From Porphyrobacter sp. (GTDB taxonomy: Bacteria > Pseudomonadota > Alphaproteobacteria > Sphingomonadales > Sphingomonadaceae), in assembly GCA_018991295.1 (NCBI GenBank), contig JAGKSZ010000094.1, positions 1 to 12,815 on the forward strand: a DNA stretch of 12,815 nt. The letters run 5' to 3'. This document shows, in pieces, positions 1-5,307 of the stretch. Within the stretch, counting starts at the first letter, position 1. Every line of letters starts with the position of its first letter. Made by a program: the position numbers and the translations under genes. The notes beneath the pieces are model-generated. The model did not search any database, had not been told where the DNA came from, and saw nothing but the letters and a program-made list of their open reading frames with translations.

Positions 1-2
1 CG

Positions 3-557
3 ATCTGGGCCCTGCAGGCGGCAATGGAAGGCTATGGGGTCGTGACCCTCGAGGAGGCCGCGGCCGACGCCGACATCTTCGTCACCGCCACGGGCAACAA
101 GGACGTCATCACCGTCGAGCACATGCGGGCGATGAAGAACAACGCCATCGTCTGCAACATCGGCCACTTCGACTCGGAGATCCAGGTCGCCGGCCTGAAG
201 AACTTCAAGTGGGACGAGATCAAGCCGCAGGTCCACCACGTGGAATTCCCGGACGGCAAGAAGATCATCCTGCTGTCCGAAGGTCGTCTGGTGAACCTGG
301 GCAACGCAACCGGCCACCCCACCTTCGTGATGAGCGCCAGCTTCACCAACCAGACGCTCGCCCAGATCGAGCTGTGGACCAACAAGGCCGCCTACGCGAA
401 CCAGGTCTACACCCTGCCCAAGCACCTCGACGAAAAGGTCGCGGCCCTGCACCTCGGCAAGCTCGGCGCCAAGCTGACGGTGCTGAAGGACGAGCAGGCG
501 AAATACATCAACGTGCCGGTCACCGGCCCCTTCAAGCCCGAGCACTACCGCTACTGA
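3..557 (+). CDS. ahcY: Adenosylhomocysteinase (S-adenosylhomocysteine hydrolase), C-terminal part
   Basis: This cytoplasmic NAD-dependent enzyme splits S-adenosylhomocysteine into adenosine and homocysteine, removing the inhibitory product of SAM-dependent methylation. The reading frame is open from the left edge, so the N-terminal half lies outside and only the last 184 residues are visible. They carry family hallmarks: the NAD-domain stretch ATGNKDVIT followed by NIGHFDSEIQV, the conserved block EGRLVNLGNATGHP, and the C-terminus KPEHYRY. In known structures the terminal Lys and Tyr reach into the cofactor site of a neighbouring subunit. The end is intact, with a TGA stop. The next gene follows within about 25 bases on the same strand, so they may share a transcript. 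Identification is firm; only the 5' truncation by the window limits it. Confidence 0.97.
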   Translation: MWALQAAMEGYGVVTLEEAAADADIFVTATGNKDVITVEHMRAMKNNAIVCNIGHFDSEIQVAGLKNFKWDEIKPQVHHVEFPDGKKIILLSEGRLVNLGNATGHPTFVMSASFTNQTLAQIELWTNKAAYANQVYTLPKHLDEKVAALHLGKLGAKLTVLKDEQAKYINVPVTGPFKPEHYRY

Positions 558-569
558 TCCGGCGGTCGT

Positions 570-573
570 AGGA
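570..573 (+). promoter_or_regulatory. Ribosome binding site choosing the second ATG of the HIG1-like gene
   Basis: AGGA at 570-573 lies 8 bases before the ATG at 582 and overlaps the in-frame ATG at 573, which has no good ribosome site of its own. This favours translation from 582, giving a protein that begins MDLFDILILL. Confidence 0.5.
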
Positions 574-581
574 TGGCGGGC

Positions 582-785
582 ATGGACCTGTTCGACATCC
601 TCATCCTGCTCGCCGTCGGCGCAGTGGCGGTCACCCTCGGCTTCGGCATCTGGTCCCTCTACCAGGAGGGGCCGGAAGCCCGCTCGCGCTCCAACAAGCT
701 GATGCGGCTGCGCGTCGCCCTGCAGGCGGTGGCGGTGATCCTGCTGGTCGCCGGCATGTGGTGGAAGTCCACGCACGGAGCCTGA
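582..785 (+). CDS. Twin-transmembrane HIG1-domain-like small protein
   Basis: This is a 67-residue inner-membrane protein with two hydrophobic helices (about residues 4-24 and 44-61). They are joined by a short polar loop with the pattern SNKLMRLRVALQ, the recognisable core of the hypoxia-induced HIG1 family. Mitochondrial relatives associate with respiratory complexes III and IV; bacterial relatives are mostly uncharacterised, so a link to cytochrome oxidase is only family knowledge. The start at 582 is preferred to 573 because an AGGA sits at proper distance from it; using 573 adds MAG. The gene is packed between ahcY and the cobalamin adenosyltransferase, only 4 bases before the latter's GTG, suggesting co-transcription. 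In alphaproteobacteria as I know them, a twin-transmembrane gene often precedes the adenosyltransferase and etfBA, as here. Confidence 0.8.
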   Translation: MDLFDILILLAVGAVAVTLGFGIWSLYQEGPEARSRSNKLMRLRVALQAVAVILLVAGMWWKSTHGA

Positions 786-789
786 GCCG

Positions 790-1362
790 GTGGTCGTCCT
801 GAACCGCATCTACACCCGCACCGGCGACGAGGGGCGGACCCGGCTCGCCTCCGGCGCGCCGGTCTCGAAGACCGACGCCCGCGTCGAGGCCTACGGCGCG
901 GTCGACGAACTGAACGCCGTGATCGGCGTGGCCCGCCTGCATTCAGGCCAGCACGATCGCATCGACGCCATGCTGGGGCGGATCCAGAACGAGCTGTTCG
1001 ACCTCGGCGCCGATCTCGCCACGCCGCTGGATCCGCCGCCGAAATGGGAAGCGCTGCGCATCCTCGACAGCCAGGTGGAGCGGCTCGAGCAGGAGATCGA
1101 CTGGATGAACGAGAGCCTGAAGGCGCTGGACAGCTTCATCCTGCCCGGCGGCTCGGCCCTGTCGTCACATCTGCACCTCGCCCGCACCGTGTGCCGCCGC
1201 GCCGAGCGCGAGGCGGTGCGGCTGATGGAAGCGGGGGAGGGGGTGACTCCGGCCGCGGTCCGTTATCTCAACCGGCTGTCGGACCATCTGTTCGTCGCCG
1301 CGCGCCGGGCGAACGCCAACGGGGCCGACGACGTCAAATGGGCGCCGGGCGCGACGCGCTGA
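790..1362 (+). CDS. Cob(I)yrinic acid a,c-diamide adenosyltransferase, PduO type
   Basis: This cytoplasmic enzyme transfers the adenosyl group of ATP to cob(I)alamin, making coenzyme B12 for enzymes such as methylmalonyl-CoA mutase. The 190 residues match the usual length of the trimeric, all-helical PduO-type family. Diagnostic motifs are visible: the N-terminal ATP-binding YTRTGDEG (residues 8-15), KTDARVEAYGAVDELN (27-42), FILPGG (117-121), CRRAERE (135-141) and NRLSDHLFV (161-169). The start is a GTG only 4 bases after the preceding stop, so the two genes are almost certainly on one transcript. The stop codon directly abuts the stop of a gene on the opposite strand, with no bases between. 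The family is clear; the symbol is left blank because PduO-type enzymes carry several names (pduO, cobO-like, mmaB). Confidence 0.95.
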   Translation: MVVLNRIYTRTGDEGRTRLASGAPVSKTDARVEAYGAVDELNAVIGVARLHSGQHDRIDAMLGRIQNELFDLGADLATPLDPPPKWEALRILDSQVERLEQEIDWMNESLKALDSFILPGGSALSSHLHLARTVCRRAEREAVRLMEAGEGVTPAAVRYLNRLSDHLFVAARRANANGADDVKWAPGATR

Positions 1363-1680
1363 TCAGCGCTGCCCGGCCAGGGCGGCGCGTTGCCGGGCGA
1401 CGTCGGCGTCCCGTTCGGCCTTCCGCGCCCGCAGCTGGTCCTCGATCGCGATCAGCTCGCGATTCTTGGCGTCGGAGGCCTCGGCCCGGCTGACGCCGAT
1501 GGGCCGGCCGGTGATCTCGGCGATGGAGATCGGCTGGGCGCAGACCCGGCCTTCGCGGTCCCACCACTTGCCGTCGGCCTCGCAGCGCTCTTCGGGGGCC
1601 TTGACCAGATTCTGCCAGGCGAAGGTCAGCCCCACCGCCACCGCGAAGGTGCACAGGAACAGGACGCTGAGCCGCTTCAT
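1363..1680 (-). CDS. Small membrane-anchored hypothetical protein
   Basis: I do not recognise this 105-residue protein. It begins with MKRLSVLFLC and a single hydrophobic segment (about 4-22) that could be an uncleaved anchor or signal peptide. A short segment with two cysteines follows (C33 and C47, around GKWWDREGRVC), then the phrase ISIAEITGRPIG. The charged C-terminal third (about 68-105), rich in Glu, Arg and Ala, looks like a short helix or coiled coil. The cysteine pair would suit a disulfide in the periplasm. An alternative ATG at 1698 would add MHRLLT; neither start has a clear ribosome site. The frame stays open far upstream on this strand, but that extension lies antisense to etfB and is discarded. 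The gene converges on the adenosyltransferase and diverges from etfB. Composition matches the genes to its left. Confidence 0.65.
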   Translation of the reverse strand: MKRLSVLFLCTFAVAVGLTFAWQNLVKAPEERCEADGKWWDREGRVCAQPISIAEITGRPIGVSRAEASDAKNRELIAIEDQLRARKAERDADVARQRAALAGQR

Positions 1681-1737
1681 GGTCAGGAGACGGTGCATGG
1701 GACGATCCGGAAGCTGGCGCGTTGACGCCGCGTTACG

Positions 1738-1767
1738 TTGACAGGCCGGGCGGGGGGTACCTATTGC
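1738..1767 (+). promoter_or_regulatory. Possible etfB promoter
   Basis: In the 123-base gap between the divergent small gene and etfB there is a perfect TTGACA (1738-1743). Eighteen bases later comes TATTGC (1762-1767), which matches only three of six positions of TATAAT. Position and orientation suit transcription of etfBA, leaving a leader of roughly 30 bases. The -10 match is weak and the spacing is one base longer than ideal. Confidence 0.35.
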
Positions 1768-1803
1768 CTGACCCAACATTCCGGCGACTTTGTGGATAGC
1801 GCA

Positions 1804-2550
1804 ATGAAGGTTCTCGTCCCCGTCAAACGGGTGATCGACTACAACGTCAAGGCCCGCGTGAAGGCGGACCACACCGGCGTTGACCTCGCCAACGTCAAGA
1901 TGAGCATGAACCCGTTTGACGAGATCGCGGTCGAGGAAGCCATCCGCCTCAAGGAAAAGGGCGCGGCCACCGAGATCGTCGCAGTCAGCGTCGGCCCGGC
2001 CAAGGCGCAGGAAACGCTCCGCACCGCGCTCGCCATGGGCGCTGACCGTGCGATCCTGATCGAAACCGATGAGGAAGTGGAACCGCTGGCGGTCGCCAAG
2101 ATCCTGAAGGCCATTGCCGATGAAGAAGCCCCCGGCCTCGTCATCCTCGGCAAGCAGTCGATCTCGGACGATTCGAACCAGACCGGCCAGATGCTCGCAG
2201 CCCTGATGGGCCGTCCGCAGGGCACCTTTGCCAACACCGTCGCCGTCGAAGGTGACAGCGTGGTGGTGAAGCGCGAAGTCGATGGCGGCTTGCAGACCGT
2301 GAAGCTCGCGCTCCCCGCGATCGTCACCACCGACTTGCGTTTGAACGAGCCGCGCTATGCCTCGCTGCCGAACATCATGAAGGCGAAGCAAAAGCCCCTC
2401 GCGACCAAGACCGCTGCCGATTACGGCGTCGATCTGACCCCGCGTTTGAAGACCCTCAAGGTCGCAGAACCGCCGGTGCGTCAGGCGGGCGAGAAGGTAG
2501 CTGACGTCGCCGCGCTGGTCGAAAAGGTCAAGGCGCTCGGCATCGCGTGA
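1804..2550 (+). CDS. etfB: Electron transfer flavoprotein subunit beta
   Basis: EtfB is the AMP-binding subunit of the soluble FAD heterodimer that collects electrons from acyl-CoA and other dehydrogenases and hands them to ETF:quinone oxidoreductase. The 248 residues match the normal length. Visible hallmarks are MKVLVPVKRV at the start, SMNPFDEIAVEEA (34-46), the nucleotide-binding region GKQSISDDSNQTGQM (116-130), and TDLRLNEPRYASLPNIMKAK (176-195). The last carries the family signature and the recognition loop used to dock on partner dehydrogenases. The ATG at 1804 is preceded by GTGGA at 7 bases; the same frame is open 22 codons further upstream, but those residues look unrelated to the family. 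The gene is paired with etfA 136 bases downstream. Its codon use (more GAA and GAT) differs from the genes to its left. Confidence 0.97.
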   Translation: MKVLVPVKRVIDYNVKARVKADHTGVDLANVKMSMNPFDEIAVEEAIRLKEKGAATEIVAVSVGPAKAQETLRTALAMGADRAILIETDEEVEPLAVAKILKAIADEEAPGLVILGKQSISDDSNQTGQMLAALMGRPQGTFANTVAVEGDSVVVKREVDGGLQTVKLALPAIVTTDLRLNEPRYASLPNIMKAKQKPLATKTAADYGVDLTPRLKTLKVAEPPVRQAGEKVADVAALVEKVKALGIA

Positions 2551-2563
2551 ATTTGAACCATCC

Positions 2564-2667
2564 CCGTTCGTGCTGATCCTGAGCTTGTCGAAGGATCGAA
2601 GCACCGTCCTTCTTGAGGCGCGCGGGGAAAAGGAAGTGCAGCCCTTCGACAAGCTCAGGGCGAACGG
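2564..2667. repeat. Inverted-repeat element of the sphingomonad CTGAGCTTGTCGAAG type
   Basis: Two copies of a 17-base core face each other between etfB and etfA: CCTGAGCTTGTCGAAGG at 2578-2594 and its exact reverse complement at 2643-2659. They are flanked by CCGTTCG (2564-2570) and CGAACGG (2661-2667). The left copy is itself palindromic: GTGCT and GATCCT (2570-2580) can pair with AGGATC and AGCAC (2592-2604), leaving two bases (GA) unpaired. Such elements are scattered through sphingomonad genomes, usually as a pair of inverted units like this. Lying inside an operon, the folded RNA could stabilise upstream mRNA or shift the EtfB:EtfA ratio; that role is inferred. Confidence 0.85.
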
Positions 2668-2672
2668 AATTT

Positions 2673-2678
2673 GAGAGG
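2673..2678 (+). promoter_or_regulatory. Ribosome binding site of etfA
   Basis: GAGAGG lies 8 bases before the etfA ATG (2687) and only five bases after the inverted-repeat element. A hairpin formed by that element would end just upstream of the site and leave it accessible. Confidence 0.55.
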
Positions 2679-2686
2679 TAAGTTCA

Positions 2687-3616
2687 ATGAAGACTCTGGT
2701 TCTCGTCGAACATGACAACACCAAGGTGGCCGACGCGACGCTCGCGGTGGTGACCGCTGCATCGAAGCTGGGCGAAGTGCACCTGCTGGTCGCGGGCCAC
2801 AACTGCGGCAGCGTGGCCGAAGCCGCAGCGAAGATCGCTGGCGTGGGCAAGGTCCACGTGGCGGACGATGCCGCCTACGCCAACGGCCTTGCCGAAAACG
2901 TCGCCCCGCTCGCTGCCGCGCTGATGGCCGATCACGACGCCTTCCTCGCCGCTGCCACCACGCAGGGCAAGAACGTCGCCCCGCGCGTTGCGGTCCACCT
3001 CGACGTGATGCAGGTTTCCGAAATCCTCTCGGTTGAAGGCCCCAAGACCTTCACCCGTCCGATCTATGCCGGCAACGCCATCGCCACGGTCGAATCGGGT
3101 GACGAAAAGCTCGTCATCACCGTGCGCGGCACCGCCTTCGAGAAGGCGGCAGCCGAAGGCGGCTCGGCCACTGTCGAAGCCGTGACCGGCGCGGGCGATG
3201 CGGGTGTCTCCACCTTCGTCAGCTCCGAAATCGCCAAGAGCGAGCGTCCGGAACTGACTAGTGCAAAGATCATCGTCTCGGGTGGCCGCGCGCTCAAGGA
3301 TGCCGAAACCTTCGAAGCGACCATCACGCCGCTCGCCGACAAGCTCGGTGCCGCCATCGGCGCTAGCCGCGCTGCGGTCGATGCGGGCTATGTGCCGAAC
3401 GATTATCAGGTCGGCCAGACCGGCAAGATCGTTGCGCCCGAAGTCTACATCGCGGTCGGCATCTCGGGCGCGATCCAGCACCTTGCGGGCATGAAGGATT
3501 CCAAGGTCATCATCGCCATCAACAAGGACGAAGACGCGCCGATCTTCCAGGTCGCGGACATCGGCCTTGTCGCGGACCTTTATGCCGCCGTGCCGGAGCT
3601 TACTGGCGCGCTGTAA
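2687..3616 (+). CDS. etfA: Electron transfer flavoprotein subunit alpha
   Basis: EtfA holds the redox-active FAD of the electron transfer flavoprotein and pairs with EtfB. Its 309 residues are the standard length. The N-terminal domain (about 1-185) begins MKTLVLVEHDN. The C-terminal FAD-binding domain shows VSGGRALK (197-204), GASRAAVDAGYVPNDYQVGQ (225-244), and the EtfA signature region from YIAVGISGAIQHLAGM (254-269) through INKDEDAPIF (278-287). All expected motifs are intact. A good ribosome site precedes the ATG. The gene follows etfB on the same strand with the inverted-repeat element between them, and a strong terminator starts 21 bases after the stop. The 3-hydroxybutyryl-CoA dehydrogenase gene that I recall as a frequent downstream neighbour in this class is absent here. 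Confidence 0.97.
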   Translation: MKTLVLVEHDNTKVADATLAVVTAASKLGEVHLLVAGHNCGSVAEAAAKIAGVGKVHVADDAAYANGLAENVAPLAAALMADHDAFLAAATTQGKNVAPRVAVHLDVMQVSEILSVEGPKTFTRPIYAGNAIATVESGDEKLVITVRGTAFEKAAAEGGSATVEAVTGAGDAGVSTFVSSEIAKSERPELTSAKIIVSGGRALKDAETFEATITPLADKLGAAIGASRAAVDAGYVPNDYQVGQTGKIVAPEVYIAVGISGAIQHLAGMKDSKVIIAINKDEDAPIFQVADIGLVADLYAAVPELTGAL

Positions 3617-3637
3617 GGGTTCTGCTTGCAATGTTTC

Positions 3638-3670
3638 AAAAGGGCCCGGCCGGAAGGTCGGGCCCTTTTT
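3638..3670 (+). terminator. Rho-independent terminator of etfBA, probably bidirectional
   Basis: A 14-base-pair stem (3638-3651 with 3656-3669, one G-T pair) encloses the tetraloop GGAA. Its core is AAAAGGGCCCG paired with CGGGCCCTTTT, and it ends in five T. Because the stem starts with four A, the opposite strand also reads hairpin plus T run. It can therefore stop transcripts of etfBA from the left and of the membrane-protein cassette from the right. Confidence 0.92.
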
Positions 3671-3684
3671 GCATGGTGATGTGA

Positions 3685-4152
3685 CTACAGGCCTGCCGGG
3701 ACATCGCGGCACCGGGCCGGCGTCTCGGGGACTTGCGCCATCTTGCCGCCCGCAATCCAAAGGCCCTCATCACATTCCCGGTATCCCTGCCCCTCCAGCT
3801 GCGAGGCGGCCAGCCAGTGCGCGCCAAGCGGGAGCACGATCACGAAGGGCAGCAGGCAGACCGCCAGCACCAGCAGGCGCCGGATCGCCACGCTGCGCGG
3901 GCCACTGACATTGACCCCATGATGGCGGCCGATGAACAGGCCCGCCGCCAGAGCGAGCAAGGCAAGGCCGACCGGCAATGCGGCCCATCCCGCTTCATCC
4001 CACGCGATGATCGGCGCGCCGCGCACGAAGGCTGCGACAAAGCCGTAAATCGTGATGGCCGCAAAGCCCAGCAGCACTGTTCCTGCGATGCCGAGTCCAG
4101 CGGCCAGCAAAAGGCCCGAACCCTGCCCGGACCGCTCCCCTAATGCAGCCAC
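3685..4152 (-). CDS. Three-helix membrane protein, candidate immunity protein
   Basis: I do not recognise a named family. The 155 residues hold three clear hydrophobic segments: about 13-42, 55-74 (ALPVGLALLALAAGLFIG) and 89-112 (LLVLAVCLLPFVIVLPLG). A polar C-terminal tail contains GYRECDEG and a second cysteine near the end, so a disulfide is possible if it is periplasmic. The GTG start at 4152 lies inside the last codons of the upstream gene, overlapping it by 13 bases, a sign of translational coupling. The gene ends just before the etfBA terminator, which can serve it too. A small multi-helix membrane protein coupled behind a gene with a colicin-like hydrophobic core is the arrangement seen for pore-forming toxins and their inner-membrane immunity proteins. 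That role is inferred from context and shape only. Confidence 0.7.
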   Translation of the reverse strand: MAALGERSGQGSGLLLAAGLGIAGTVLLGFAAITIYGFVAAFVRGAPIIAWDEAGWAALPVGLALLALAAGLFIGRHHGVNVSGPRSVAIRRLLVLAVCLLPFVIVLPLGAHWLAASQLEGQGYRECDEGLWIAGGKMAQVPETPARCRDVPAGL

Positions 4153-5099
4153 GGGATCCGCAAGCTCGGCAGGCTGGGCAGACTCGGCAGACTGGGGACG
4201 CTCGGCAAGCTCGGGAGGCTGGGCAGACTGGGGAGGCTCGGCAAGTTGGGAAGGCTCGGCAGCCCCGGCAGATATCTGTCCACCTCGCGCTTGATCCGGC
4301 GACGTGCGGTATCGACGCCCAGATCAACCAGGTCATCGAGCAGTTCTGCCACGCTCCGGATCGCCATCAGTTCAACATCATCGCGGATTTCGCGCAGCTT
4401 TGCGTTCACTGCGGCGATCTTCTGATCAAGGAGCGATTGCAGTTTCTTGGTCCACCCGAACTTGTTGTCGAGATAATCCAGCACCAGCGAAACGCCCACG
4501 CCCACCGCCACGGCTACGATGAGCGGGCCGAGAGCGAAGGCCCCGATGGCCGTGCCCACCGCCGCCGCGCCGACCATCCCGCCTATTGCCGCTGATGCTG
4601 CAATCTTGGCGATATCGGTCGATAACTGGCCGACGAACTGGCCGAGGGTCACCTCATCCTTGAGCACGAACTCAGCGATGTTCCATGCGGAGATCAGAAT
4701 GATCGAGACAATGCCGCCCTTGCGCGCCGCCTGTCGCACGCCTTTCTCGCCAATGCCGAGGCTGACGATCTTGGCGTTGGTCACGCCGTAGCGCGTCCCC
4801 GTGAGGATCTTGCGCAGGCCTGCATGGCCTTTGAAAATGACATGGGTCTTGCCGCCATAGGTCTTGAAGGTGACCTGGCCGAGCGGGGTGCCAAGATCGT
4901 CGGCAAGCTTCTTCAGAAGCATGAGATCGCCCGCCGTGGTGAAATAGGTCGCCAGAAACCGCGAACCACCGCTCGCATAGTCGGCCCAGAAGCGGGTCGC
5001 CGCCGCCGGGGTCATGGCATTGCGTTCGACCTTCACGCTCAGCCACAGCCGCACCAATGCCTGCTCGTCGAGGACGTAAATTTCCTGATCTTCGGCCAT
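4140..5099 (-). CDS. Candidate pore-forming toxin with LPS tripeptide-repeat tail
   Basis: This 319-residue protein has no certain family. Residues 1-128 are soluble-looking and include KTYGGKTHVIFKGHAGLR (79-96), TGTRYGVTNAK and GIGEKGVRQAARKGG. Hydrophobic segments follow at about 129-147, 164-188 and 189-208, the last two rich in Gly, Ala and Val. LDYLDNKFGWTKKLQSLLDQ (207-226) and a charged helical stretch to about 275 come next. Residues 277-312 are twelve tandem tripeptides, mostly LPS, and the end is LRIPWLH. The pattern 'TLGQFVGQLSTDIAK, Gly/Ala-rich hairpin, LDYLDNKFG' resembles, from memory, the short E. coli membrane protein YafU and cores of suspected membrane-acting effectors. 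The ATG at 5099 is chosen because GAGGGG precedes it by 5 bases; a TTG at 5120 would add seven residues. The overlapping downstream gene fits an immunity protein. No PAAR, VgrG, Rhs or signal peptide is visible. Confidence 0.6.
   Translation of the reverse strand: MAEDQEIYVLDEQALVRLWLSVKVERNAMTPAAATRFWADYASGGSRFLATYFTTAGDLMLLKKLADDLGTPLGQVTFKTYGGKTHVIFKGHAGLRKILTGTRYGVTNAKIVSLGIGEKGVRQAARKGGIVSIILISAWNIAEFVLKDEVTLGQFVGQLSTDIAKIAASAAIGGMVGAAAVGTAIGAFALGPLIVAVAVGVGVSLVLDYLDNKFGWTKKLQSLLDQKIAAVNAKLREIRDDVELMAIRSVAELLDDLVDLGVDTARRRIKREVDRYLPGLPSLPNLPSLPSLPSLPSLPSVPSLPSLPSLPSLRIPWLH
4164..4271 (-). repeat. Twelve 9-base tandem repeats encoding (L/V)P(S/N/G)
   Basis: Twelve units of 9 bases, consensus CTG-CC(C/G)-AGC on the coding strand, encode LPG, LPS, LPN, five LPS, VPS and three LPS near the C-terminus of the candidate toxin. 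Leucine and proline codons vary between units (CTG, CTC, CTT, TTG; CCC, CCG), so the array is not freshly duplicated. Its regularity would still allow length changes by slippage. Confidence 0.93.
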
Positions 5100-5104
5100 G
5101 CCAG

Positions 5105-5110
5105 CCCCTC
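5105..5110 (-). promoter_or_regulatory. Ribosome binding site fixing the candidate toxin start
   Basis: On the minus strand GAGGGG ends 5 bases before the ATG at 5099. No comparable site precedes the alternative TTG at 5120, so 5099 is preferred. Confidence 0.55.
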
Positions 5111-5307
5111 GATACCCCAATTGCCCAACGGGATATCACACAATCGCCCGATCCTGAATGCACAACCTGCGCCGCCCGAAGCGCGCCATTGATGCAGATG
5201 AACCGGAAGCGCCGCAGCCTGCGTTCTGAACCGGGCAAGATTTCGGAAAAAACTTTATCTTTCAGTGCGCGTGCGCCACATTCCAGGCCTGTCGGAGATC
5301 GCCCGCA

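Noticed and set aside
1681..2850. Upstream extension of the small minus-strand protein to 495 residues
   Set aside because: The extension is antisense to etfB and passes through the inverted repeat. Only the last 105 codons have protein-like character and matching codon use.
2684..3760. Minus-strand open frame of 358 codons opposite etfA
   Set aside because: It is antisense to a complete etfA with all motifs and crosses the terminator.
4143..4300. Tandem 9-base units as a CRISPR or attachment site
   Set aside because: The units are in frame and encode a continuous LPS peptide repeat. There are no spacers, and the period is far too short for CRISPR.
5200..5225. EcfG-like general stress promoter (TGAAC, 18 bases, CGTT) upstream of paralog 1
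   Set aside because: The first box differs from GGAAC and the spacing exceeds the 16-17 bases usual for EcfG sites.
5240..5265. A/T-rich patch with TATCTT before paralog 1 as a sigma-70 promoter
   Set aside because: No acceptable -35 box lies 16-18 bases upstream. It may still be part of a promoter but cannot be supported.
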